NCBI GenBank assembly: GCA_021202835.1
Contig: JAJQCI010000363.1
Coordinates: 1-6,338 of the forward strand
Source: Clostridiales bacterium
Lineage (GTDB): Bacteria > Bacillota > Clostridia > Lachnospirales > CAG-274
DNA: 6,338 bases
Reading direction: 5' to 3'
Shown here: one piece after another, positions 1 through 5,627 of the stretch
Numbering within the stretch: position 1 is the first letter of the stretch
Layout of the letters: the number at the start of each line of letters is the position of its first letter
Notes under the pieces: generated by a model
Told to the model about the DNA's origin: nothing
Databases searched by the model: none
The model's input: only the letters and a program-made list of their open reading frames with translations
Position numbers and translations under genes: made by a program

Positions 1-1296
1 CTTTATATTTTGGACGAGACCAGTATAGGCCTACACCAAAGAGACAACGACAAGCTTTTAGCCACTCTTAAAAACCTGAGAGATTTGGGAAACACCCTTG
101 TTGTGGTTGAACACGACGCCGACACAATACTTGCCGCTGACAATGTTGTTGACATAGGCCCCGGAGCCGGCCTTCAGGGGGGCGAGGTTATATATTCGGG
201 AGACGTTGAAGGGCTTTTGAAATGCGAAGAGTCGGTTACAGGGAATTATTTAAGCGGAAGAATGGAAATTCCCGTTCCTGCCGAGAGACGAAAACCGGGC
301 AAAAGTAAGCTTAAAATAAGGGGCGCCGAGGTCAACAATCTTAAAAAGCTGAATGTTGACATACCTTTGGGCCTTTTCGTCTGTGTAACAGGTGTCTCCG
401 GCTCGGGAAAAAGCTCCCTCGTCAATCAGGTTTTATATAAATTTCTTGCCAAAAAGCTTAACAGAGCCAGAGTAAAGGCAGGAAAGGTAAGGTCCGTCAC
501 TGGCTATGAGAATCTTGATAAAATAATAAACATCGACCAGTCGCCCATAGGCAGAACCCCCCGTTCAAACCCGGCCACTTACACAGGTCTTTTCGACCTT
601 ATCAGAGATCTTTACGCCGGGCTTCCCGAAGCAAAAATGAGGGGCTACACAAAGGGAAGATTTTCATTTAACGTTAAGGGCGGAAGATGTGAGGCCTGCA
701 GCGGCGACGGAATAATGAAAATAGAGATGAACTTCCTGCCCGATATATATGTTCCCTGTGAAATCTGCCACGGAAAGCGCTACAACAGGGAGACTCTTGA
801 GGTTAAATATAAGGATAAATCAATTTCAGACGTTTTGGATATGACAGTTGAAGAGGCTTTGGAATTTTTTAAGAACCTTCCCAAATTAAGGGCAAAGCTT
901 GAAACCCTAAACGACGTAGGTCTTTCATATATAAAGCTGGGTCAGGCCTCGACTACCCTCTCCGGCGGCGAAGCCCAAAGGGTGAAGCTTGCCACGGAGC
1001 TTTCCAGAAAAGCCACGGGAAAAACAATTTATGTTCTGGACGAACCCACAACAGGCCTTCACACAGCCGACGTTCACAAGCTTATTGACATAATTCAAAG
1101 GCTTACCAACGAAGGAAACACAGTTGTTGTTATAGAACACAATTTAGACGTTATAAAAACCGCCGATTATATAATCGATTTGGGCCCGGAGGGCGGCGAC
1201 GGCGGCGGAACGGTTGTTGCCGTGGGAACTCCCGAAGAAGTAGCCGCCTGTGAAAATTCCTATACGGGTATGTACTTAAAAAAGCTTCTGAAATAA
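1..1296 (+). CDS. uvrA: UvrA excinuclease ABC subunit A, C-terminal part (5' truncated by window)
   Basis: This is the ATPase that, with UvrB, finds bulky DNA lesions in nucleotide excision repair in the cytoplasm. Only about the last 431 residues of a usual ~940 are present; the reading frame is open from base 1, so the gene starts outside the window. Numbering residues from base 1, I see the end of the first ATPase domain (Walker B at 4-6, then SIGLHQRDN and the H-loop VVEHD near 35-38). The second domain has Walker A GVSGSGKS at 131-138 and a CxxC/CxxC zinc finger with cysteines at 230, 233, 253 and 256. It ends with signature TLSGGEAQRVKLA near 319-331, Walker B LDEPTTGLH at 346-354 and H-loop VIEHNLD near 378-384. 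The order and sequence match UvrA throughout. Two usually invariant prolines are replaced: LDEP reads LDET at residue 7, and GQP/GQS before the signature reads GQA at residue 316. The stop codon abuts the ribosome site of the next gene, suggesting co-transcription. Confidence 0.97.
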   Translation, partial: LYILDETSIGLHQRDNDKLLATLKNLRDLGNTLVVVEHDADTILAADNVVDIGPGAGLQGGEVIYSGDVEGLLKCEESVTGNYLSGRMEIPVPAERRKPGKSKLKIRGAEVNNLKKLNVDIPLGLFVCVTGVSGSGKSSLVNQVLYKFLAKKLNRARVKAGKVRSVTGYENLDKIINIDQSPIGRTPRSNPATYTGLFDLIRDLYAGLPEAKMRGYTKGRFSFNVKGGRCEACSGDGIMKIEMNFLPDIYVPCEICHGKRYNRETLEVKYKDKSISDVLDMTVEEALEFFKNLPKLRAKLETLNDVGLSYIKLGQASTTLSGGEAQRVKLATELSRKATGKTIYVLDEPTTGLHTADVHKLIDIIQRLTNEGNTVVVIEHNLDVIKTADYIIDLGPEGGDGGGTVVAVGTPEEVAACENSYTGMYLKKLLK

Positions 1297-1297
1297 A

Positions 1298-1303
1298 AGG
1301 AGG
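1298..1303 (+). promoter_or_regulatory. Ribosome binding site for the ThiF-like gene
   Basis: AGGAGG lies two bases after the uvrA stop and nine bases before the ATG at 1313. It is a near-perfect Shine-Dalgarno site at ideal spacing. It decides that translation of the ThiF-like gene begins at 1313, in a different frame from the long open frame that follows. Confidence 0.85.
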
Positions 1304-1312
1304 GGGAATAAA

Positions 1313-2067
1313 ATGCTTACCGAAAAGCAAAAAAAATATATGAAAGAAACATACTCCTTCCCCAACTGGGCGAAGAAGGTCAGGAAAAGCTCCTTGGGGC
1401 AAAGGTTTTGGTTATAGGCGCAGGAGGCTTAGGCTCACCGGCAATTATGTATTTAACCGCTGCCGGAGTCGGCACATTGGGCATAGCCGATTTCGACAGG
1501 GTTGACCTTTCAAACCTTCAGCGCCAGATAATACACAAAGCCTCCTCCGTAGGCAGGGAAAAAGCCGAGTCTGCCGCCGAAACGGCGAGAGCCCTTAACC
1601 CCGACATAAAAATAATTCTTCACAAAAAAATAACCGCCGAAAATATATCTTCCTTAATAAAGGACTATGATTTTATAATCGACGCAACAGACAATTTCGA
1701 GTCTAAATTTTTAATTAACGACGCCTGCGTTATGAACAAAAAGCCCTATTCCCACGGCGGCGTGGTGGGCTTTCAGGGTCAGGCAATGACCTATGTCCCC
1801 GGGGAAGGCCCCTGTCTGCGCGGTCTTCTGGGAGATGTTCCGTCTCCCGAGGAAGAAACAACAAGCCGCCAAGTGGGCATTTTGGGAGCCGCAGCCGGAA
1901 TTTTAGGCAGTGTTCAGGCTATGGAGGCCGTAAAATACATAACCTCCGCCGGCAGACTCTTAACCGGCAGGCTTCTCACCATTGACGGACTGGGCGGAAG
2001 CTTTAAAGTTCTGGATGTTACCGCCCCTGACCCCAACTGCTCCGTCTGCAGCAAAAAAACACAATAA
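1313..2067 (+). CDS. ThiF/MoeB/HesA-family adenylyltransferase, frameshifted at an A8 run
   Basis: Members of this E1-like family use ATP to adenylate the C-terminal glycine of a small sulfur carrier such as ThiS or MoaD. From ATG 1313 the frame reads MLTEKQKK and then goes wrong, stopping at the TAG at 1415-1417. Shifting -1 at the A run 1329-1336 (or adding one A) gives MLTEKQKKIYERNILLP and continues to the TAA at 2065-2067. This makes 251 residues, the same length as E. coli ThiF. Seen in restored numbering: the RNILLP start, the nucleotide loop GAGGLG (about 36-41), DFDRVDLSNLQRQ (about 60-72), and DATDN (about 124-128). The C-terminal CSVC pair has cysteines at 243 and 246. Two usual cysteines are missing: the first zinc pair reads CLRG (C168, G171), and the ThiF acyl-cysteine position is Ser185. 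The only in-frame start after the break, TTG 1408, would remove the N-terminus up to the nucleotide loop. The gene follows uvrA directly and has no thiamine or molybdopterin neighbours here, so its carrier partner is unknown. It may be a frameshifting gene, a decaying gene, or a homopolymer sequencing error. Confidence 0.85.
1329..1336 (+). other. A8 homopolymer containing an A AAA AAA slippery heptamer
   Basis: Eight adenines follow the C at 1328. In the frame set by ATG 1313 the codons are CAA AAA AAA, so bases 1330-1336 form the heptamer A AAA AAA in the correct phase for tandem -1 slippage. After the slip the next codons are ATA TAT GAA AGA AAC, which is exactly the conserved family sequence (IYERN). 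The site is seen directly; its use as a recoding site is inference. A missing A in the assembly would give the same picture. Confidence 0.6.
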
Positions 2068-2071
2068 AAAA

Positions 2072-2090
2072 AGCCCTCTCGCCGGGGGCT
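2072..2090 (-). terminator. Rho-independent terminator for the HdeD-family gene
   Basis: Read on the minus strand, AGCCC and GGGCT pair (2086-2090 with 2072-2076) around a loop of about nine bases, extendable by a wobble pair. The stem is followed at once by a run of seven T (opposite A 2066-2072). On the plus strand the hairpin is followed by GTCACGG and would not terminate. It lies about 80 bases beyond the stop of the minus-strand membrane gene, and its T-run overlaps the end of the convergent ThiF-like gene. Confidence 0.7.
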
Positions 2091-2098
2091 GTCACGGA

Positions 2099-2129
2099 AA
2101 AGGTGCAGCAGGCTCGCCGCTGCACCTTT
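2099..2129 (+). terminator. Strong hairpin in convergent gap, probable terminator of the uvrA/ThiF unit
   Basis: An 11-base perfect inverted repeat, AAAGGTGCAGC (2099-2109) and GCTGCACCTTT (2119-2129), encloses a 9-base loop. On the plus strand it lies 31 bases after the ThiF-like stop and ends in TTT, followed by a T-rich but interrupted tract (GTCTTCACTTTCTTTTT). On the minus strand it is followed by only four T. It probably serves mainly the plus strand and may slow transcription both ways. Confidence 0.6.
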
Positions 2130-2167
2130 GTCTTCACTTTCTTTTTCAATGAATTCTCTGAGAAAAA

Positions 2168-2749
2168 TCATTCTGTAAGGTTATGCTTCTTTTTTCTGTT
2201 AAGTGCAGCGTCTGCTATTACGGCGGCAATGTCCAAAACGGCCGATACAACAAGTGTAATTCCTACAAAAATCCAAAGGGCTGCTGTGCTTGCAAAGGGA
2301 TTTAAGAGAATTACAAGGGCGAAAATAACCGATATCAAAGCACTTATGCCCACAATATACCAATATTTAAGCCTGAGCCTCAACATATCCGCCGCAGCCT
2401 GAACCTTATAAAGCCCTGCAACGAGAATTCCGATTCCGTAAATAATAGTAAAAATGGGGAACGTCAAAACAAACCATTCCGAACGAAATAGACAGAAGCA
2501 GCCTCCTGCCGCAGCCACGAGGCCCCTGAAAAGACACTGGCGGTTTGAAGCCGTAAAAACGTCCAGCCTGAAATATGTAATTATATTTACAACGGCATAC
2601 AAAAGGCAGAGGGCGCCGAAACAAATTATTATGGCCTGTGTAAAGCCGGCAGGGTTCATAAATATAAGCACACCTACAGCCGCCTCAAGCAGACTCATTA
2701 CAATTCCCCAAAATATTTCCTTTCCTGTTCTGTTATCATTAATTTCCAT
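2168..2749 (-). CDS. HdeD/DUF308-family six-span membrane protein
   Basis: A 193-residue inner-membrane protein of unknown precise function. E. coli HdeD, the family namesake, is linked to acid resistance, but most Gram-positive members are uncharacterised. Hydrophobic spans are seen at about 12-31, 37-59, 73-88, 92-114, 129-149 and 154-178, with a charged N-terminus (MEINDNRTGKE) and a basic tail (NRKKKHN). The MNP after span 1 and LLNP after span 5 match the internal repeat typical of the family. The start at 2749 was chosen because AAGGAGG lies six bases upstream (2756-2762); upstream in-frame codons back to 2815 would lie over the promoter. It has its own promoter and terminator, so it is monocistronic. 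The family call rests on topology and the NP motifs and is fairly secure; a physiological role cannot be read from the sequence. Confidence 0.85.
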   Translation of the reverse strand: MEINDNRTGKEIFWGIVMSLLEAAVGVLIFMNPAGFTQAIIICFGALCLLYAVVNIITYFRLDVFTASNRQCLFRGLVAAAGGCFCLFRSEWFVLTFPIFTIIYGIGILVAGLYKVQAAADMLRLRLKYWYIVGISALISVIFALVILLNPFASTAALWIFVGITLVVSAVLDIAAVIADAALNRKKKHNLTE

Positions 2750-2755
2750 TGTTTT

Positions 2756-2762
2756 CCTCCTT
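2756..2762 (-). promoter_or_regulatory. Ribosome binding site of the HdeD-family gene
   Basis: On the minus strand AAGGAGG is followed by AAAACA and then the ATG at 2749. This strong Shine-Dalgarno site at six-base spacing fixes the start and excludes the longer frame beginning at 2815. Confidence 0.85.
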
Positions 2763-2779
2763 AATGAAGATATATTTTT

Positions 2780-2808
2780 ATTATACATCTGTTTGGTAAT
2801 AATTTCAA
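2780..2808 (-). promoter_or_regulatory. Sigma-A type promoter of the HdeD-family gene
   Basis: On the minus strand, TTGAAA (2803-2808) and TATAAT (2780-2785) are separated by exactly 17 bases in an A/T-rich setting. The -10 box is a perfect consensus and the -35 box matches five of six. Initiation would be expected around 2773, giving a leader of roughly 24 bases that ends in the ribosome site. No operator-like repeat is evident next to it, which suggests housekeeping-type expression. Confidence 0.8.
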
Positions 2809-2855
2809 TTTGCAAATAAATATAAGTGTCAAAAATATTCGGGAAATATCAGCTT

Positions 2856-2887
2856 AAAAAGCCTCCGCCGGTTAAAGCGAAGGCTTT
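2856..2887 (-). terminator. Rho-independent terminator of the hexitol PTS operon
   Basis: Read on the minus strand, AAAGCCTTCGC (2877-2887) pairs with GCGGAGGCTTT (2858-2868) over 11 positions including one G-T wobble, around an 8-base loop. The stem runs straight into five T. It begins 12 bases after the permease stop codon. It cleanly separates the operon from the promoter of the HdeD-family gene. Confidence 0.88.
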
Positions 2888-2898
2888 CGAATTAAAGA

Positions 2899-4773
2899 TT
2901 ATGCCAGTTTATCAAGCACCCAGTTTATATCATTTGTTGTTTTAAGTGTTTCGAGAACGTCTTCATCTTCAAGCATTGTACAAATCTTTGAAAGAAGGTC
3001 CATATGCTCCGTGCCTATCCCGGCTATGCCGAATACAAGCTGGGCCTTTTCTTCGCCGAAGTCAACTCCCTCGGGATACTGAAGGAAGACAATGCCTGTT
3101 TTCTTAATGCTGTCTTTTGTTTCGGAGGTTCCGTGAGGGATAGCCACGCCCATTCCCATATAGGTTGAAACAAGCTTTTCTCTGTCCTGCATTGAATCAA
3201 CATAGGGATGTTCTACATAGCCAAGCTTTTCAAGAAGATCTCCGGCGGCTCTGATTGCTTCCTCTTTGGAAACAGGCTTTTGGCCAAGCTTTATGCCGTC
3301 CTTTACAATAACCTCTCTCTTAACGGGAACCTCGGGAATTACCGCCGCTTCTTTCTCTTCGGAAACAGCCGCTATAATCTCGGGCTCATCACCTGTTGTA
3401 AGCTGAAGATAGAGAGAATCGAGGGCAGGGTCGGCGAGGAAGTTGCCTATTGTTATAAGCTGAGCCTGAGGCGCCGACTTAGCGGCTCTTGCGGCCAGAG
3501 TTGTCTGAACAACGGCTATGTCACAGTCGGAGGGAATGTTGTCAACTGATGTGTTTGTTACAATAATGTCGGGACGTGCCGCTTTAATTCTGTTGCGGAA
3601 TTTTGTTGCGCCCATAGCCGACGAGCCCATACCTGCGTCACAGGCAAATATAACCTTTTTAACGGCTGCTGCGCCCTTTTCCAGGCTTGCGGCAGTTACT
3701 GACTGCCCCTTAGATTCGGCCTTCATAGCCGCCATCTTGTCCTGAGCATCTTCAAGGCTCTTTTCTCCTGCCATTCTTACAATAGGAGAAGCTATTATAA
3801 ATGATACGCCTGTGGCAATTACAACACCAATAATAACCTTAATAAGGTCGGGCCCCGGTGTCATCATTAAGAAGGCTATAATAGAACCGGGAGAGGCAGG
3901 GCCCACAAGGCCGCAGCCTGTAAGATTAAACCAGAATATAGCACACATATTACCCACTATAGGAGCTATAATCAGCAGGGGATTCATAAGAATATAAGGG
4001 AAGTAAATTTCATGAATACCGCCTAAAAGATGAATAATTACTGCACCGGGGGCAGAGTCCTTTGTTGCCTTGTCCTTACAGAAGAACATATAGGCAAGAA
4101 GAACGCCTAAGCCCGGGCCGGGGTTGGGTTCAAGCATATACATAATGGATTTTCCCATTTCGGCTGCCTGTTCCGTTGCTATAGGGGTAAAAATACCGTG
4201 GTTGATTGCATTGTTTAAGAAGAGAACCTTTGCCGGTTCGATGAAAATTGAAATAAGGGGAAGAAGGCCGTGTGTTACCAGAATGTTTACTCCGGCTGAC
4301 AAAACAACGAGAATTACGCTCATTACGGGGCCGATTACAACATAGCCCAGCATAGCCAGAACCATACCTATTATACCCACTGAAAAATTGTTAATGAGCA
4401 TCTCGAAGCCGGCAGGCATATGGCCCTCCATTGCCTCGTCGAACTTCTTTATACAGAAGCCCCCGAGAGGGCCCATAATCATAGCCGCCATAAGCATTGT
4501 TATGCTTGTGTCGCTCATTATGGGGCCGATTATGGCGATTGCGCCTACTACACGGCCTCTTTCACCGCCTACAAGCTTTCCGCCTGTCGCCGCAATAAGA
4601 ATGGGAATCAAATATGTAAGCATGGGGCTTACCATACTGTTAAAGCCCTCATTGGGAATCCAGCCTGTGTCTATAAAAAGCGCCGCCAAAAAGCCGAAGG
4701 CTATAAGAGCGCCTATATTGGGCATAACCATTGCAGATAAAAATTTGCCAAATCTCTGAACGGTGTTTTTCAT
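2899..4773 (-). CDS. mtlA: Mannitol-type PTS permease, fused EIICBA
   Basis: A membrane permease that imports mannitol and phosphorylates it to mannitol 1-phosphate using phosphate passed from HPr. It has 624 residues against 637 in E. coli MtlA, so it is full length. The IIC membrane domain spans about 1-335. It begins RFGKFLSAMVMPNIGA, carries KLVGGERG (66-73) and NNAINHGIF (187-195), and has the substrate-site motif GGIHEIYFPY (251-260) with Glu255. The IIB domain, about 371-460, has the phospho-cysteine Cys378 in ACDAGMGSSAMGA. An Ala/Glu/Pro-rich linker of about 35 residues leads to IIA (about 493-624), with phospho-histidine His547 in VAIPHGT and a second conserved His590 in GTEHMD. All phosphotransfer residues are intact. 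The ATG at 4773 has GAGGAGGT upstream (4780-4787). It is the last gene of its operon, 31 bases after the DeoR gene, with a terminator following. Mannitol is inferred from close resemblance to MtlA; another hexitol is possible given the dehydrogenase nearby. Confidence 0.95.
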   Translation of the reverse strand: MKNTVQRFGKFLSAMVMPNIGALIAFGFLAALFIDTGWIPNEGFNSMVSPMLTYLIPILIAATGGKLVGGERGRVVGAIAIIGPIMSDTSITMLMAAMIMGPLGGFCIKKFDEAMEGHMPAGFEMLINNFSVGIIGMVLAMLGYVVIGPVMSVILVVLSAGVNILVTHGLLPLISIFIEPAKVLFLNNAINHGIFTPIATEQAAEMGKSIMYMLEPNPGPGLGVLLAYMFFCKDKATKDSAPGAVIIHLLGGIHEIYFPYILMNPLLIIAPIVGNMCAIFWFNLTGCGLVGPASPGSIIAFLMMTPGPDLIKVIIGVVIATGVSFIIASPIVRMAGEKSLEDAQDKMAAMKAESKGQSVTAASLEKGAAAVKKVIFACDAGMGSSAMGATKFRNRIKAARPDIIVTNTSVDNIPSDCDIAVVQTTLAARAAKSAPQAQLITIGNFLADPALDSLYLQLTTGDEPEIIAAVSEEKEAAVIPEVPVKREVIVKDGIKLGQKPVSKEEAIRAAGDLLEKLGYVEHPYVDSMQDREKLVSTYMGMGVAIPHGTSETKDSIKKTGIVFLQYPEGVDFGEEKAQLVFGIAGIGTEHMDLLSKICTMLEDEDVLETLKTTNDINWVLDKLA

Positions 4774-4779
4774 AAATTT

Positions 4780-4787
4780 ACCTCCTC
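4780..4787 (-). promoter_or_regulatory. Ribosome binding site of the PTS permease gene
   Basis: GAGGAGGT on the minus strand lies six bases before the ATG at 4773. It sits within the 31-base gap after the DeoR stop. No separate promoter is visible in that gap, so the permease is probably translated from the operon message. Confidence 0.8.
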
Positions 4788-4804
4788 GTAAACTGTATAT
4801 TACG

Positions 4805-5566
4805 CTATAAAACAGTAACCTCCTTCCTGCGGCATTCGTCCAGAAAATCCGCAGGAAGCTTTCCGTCTGAAATAATAATATCTATATCCGAAAGACCGCA
4901 TATACGGAAACTGCATTTTACATCAAGCTTTGAAGAGTCCATTAAAACAACCGTCTGCTCCGCCCTGTTCATTGCCGTCTGCTTTAAAAGCGCTTCGTCG
5001 TTTATTCCGCAGGTAAAGCCGGCAGAAGGGCAGCAGCCCGTGACGCCTAAGAAAACCAAATCGAAATTTACTCTTTCGAGCTCTCTTACGGCTGATATTC
5101 CGCAGACACTTTGGCTGAAACGGTTAAGCCTTCCTCCGGGCATAATCACCTCAGGCTTTTCAAGCTCCAAAAGCTCCATAGCACAGCTAAGGGCCGAGGT
5201 ATAAATTATACCGGGCTGATCGGGTATACAGCGTGCAAAGGCAGTGGTGGTGCTTCCCGAATCAAGATAGAAGGTTATTCCGGGTTTTAAAAGAGTAAGG
5301 GCCTTTTTTGCGATTATGTTTTTTTCCTCAATATTTCTGTATGACTTTCTTGTCAGCAGGTCGTCTGTTCCTATTAAAACCTGAACGGACTTTGCTCCGC
5401 CGTGAATTCTTAAAATTCTTTTTTCCTCGTCGAGACACTTTAAGTCAGTGCGAAGGGTCATTTCAGACACATTTGGAAATTTCTCCTTAAGCTTTGAAAA
5501 GCTAACCGTTCCCATTTCGTCAACCAGTCTTGCTATTGAATTTCTTCTTGCTTCCATTGTTTCCAT
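4805..5566 (-). CDS. DeoR-family transcriptional regulator of the hexitol operon
   Basis: A 253-residue cytoplasmic DNA-binding repressor of the DeoR/GlpR type, which normally releases DNA on binding a sugar phosphate. The N-terminal winged helix-turn-helix covers about 7-57: RRNSIARLVDEMG, then recognition segment VSEMTLRTDLKCLD, then RIHGGAK. The C-terminal sensor domain has the phosphate-binding loop LDSGSTTTAFA (101-111), a GVTGCCPSAGFT segment (174-185), KQTAM and DSSK (210-213), matching the family order and length. The start is ATG 5566 because AGGAGG lies eight bases upstream. ATG 5557 would be 17 bases from it, and TTG 5596 would place ten codons over a hairpin. The gene lies between the dehydrogenase and permease genes on the same strand, so it very likely controls this operon, possibly including itself. 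Classical Firmicute mannitol operons use a PRD-domain activator, so this is an alternative arrangement. The effector is unknown. Confidence 0.92.
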   Translation of the reverse strand: METMEARRNSIARLVDEMGTVSFSKLKEKFPNVSEMTLRTDLKCLDEEKRILRIHGGAKSVQVLIGTDDLLTRKSYRNIEEKNIIAKKALTLLKPGITFYLDSGSTTTAFARCIPDQPGIIYTSALSCAMELLELEKPEVIMPGGRLNRFSQSVCGISAVRELERVNFDLVFLGVTGCCPSAGFTCGINDEALLKQTAMNRAEQTVVLMDSSKLDVKCSFRICGLSDIDIIISDGKLPADFLDECRRKEVTVL

Positions 5567-5573
5567 ATATAAG

Positions 5574-5580
5574 TCCTCCT
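5574..5580 (-). promoter_or_regulatory. Ribosome binding site of the DeoR-family gene, overlapping a hairpin
   Basis: AGGAGGA on the minus strand is eight bases before ATG 5566 and fixes that start. Its first three bases (5578-5580) are also the end of the 3' arm of the adjacent inverted repeat, so RNA folding could partly hide it. Confidence 0.8.
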
Positions 5581-5620
5581 GTCCGTACCTTGACAATACG
5601 GACAGGCTGCAATTGTCAGG
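5578..5620 (-). promoter_or_regulatory. Two overlapping inverted repeats in the DeoR leader (operator or RNA switch candidate)
   Basis: The 61-base gap between the dehydrogenase stop and the DeoR start holds two interleaved repeats. Plus-strand CCTGTCCGTA (5578-5587) and TACGGACAGG (5597-5606) form a perfect 10-base inverted repeat around nine bases. Those nine bases plus one, CCTTGACAAT (5588-5597), are themselves complementary to ATTGTCAGG (5612-5620) with a single bulged base. The arms therefore alternate a-b-a'-b', and the two stems compete for the same region. No T-run follows on the minus strand, so it is not a simple terminator for the dehydrogenase gene. A DNA operator for the DeoR protein and an RNA element gating its ribosome site are both possible; the sequence alone does not decide. 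Confidence 0.6.
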
Positions 5621-5627
5621 TACTAAA

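Noticed and set aside
1357..1375. Small hairpin (CTTCCCC/GGGCGAAG, one bulge, AACT loop) as a stimulator of frameshifting
   Set aside because: It starts 20 bases after the slippery heptamer, while known -1 stimulatory structures usually sit about 5-9 bases away. The initiation Shine-Dalgarno site is also further upstream than typical internal stimulators. Both are too weak to count as support.
1408..2067. Independent short ThiF-like gene starting at TTG 1408
   Set aside because: There is no ribosome site before it, and it would begin inside the strand leading to GAGGLG, losing the conserved RNILLP region. The upstream bases encode that missing region after a -1 shift, so the longer frameshifted gene is the better reading.
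2454..2819. 121-codon plus-strand open frame opposite the HdeD-family gene
   Set aside because: It lies antisense to a well-supported gene and its promoter, has no ribosome site, and has a low-complexity composition.
4124..4759. Open frames on the plus strand opposite the permease gene
   Set aside because: They are antisense shadows of a highly hydrophobic conserved protein, have no ribosome sites, and their translations resemble no known family.
4792..4816. ACTGT/ACAGT inverted repeat across the DeoR stop and the permease leader
   Set aside because: The arms are only five bases long with a 15-base A/T-rich interior that does not extend the pairing; chance is likely.
5590..5595. TTGACA on the plus strand as a -35 box
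   Set aside because: There is no TATAAT-like box at 16-18 bases downstream and no plus-strand gene follows. The sequence is better explained as part of the overlapping inverted repeats.
5567..5596. Ten-codon N-terminal extension of the DeoR protein from TTG 5596
   Set aside because: It would cover the ribosome site and the hairpin, and there is no Shine-Dalgarno sequence upstream of it; ATG 5566 fits spacing and family length.
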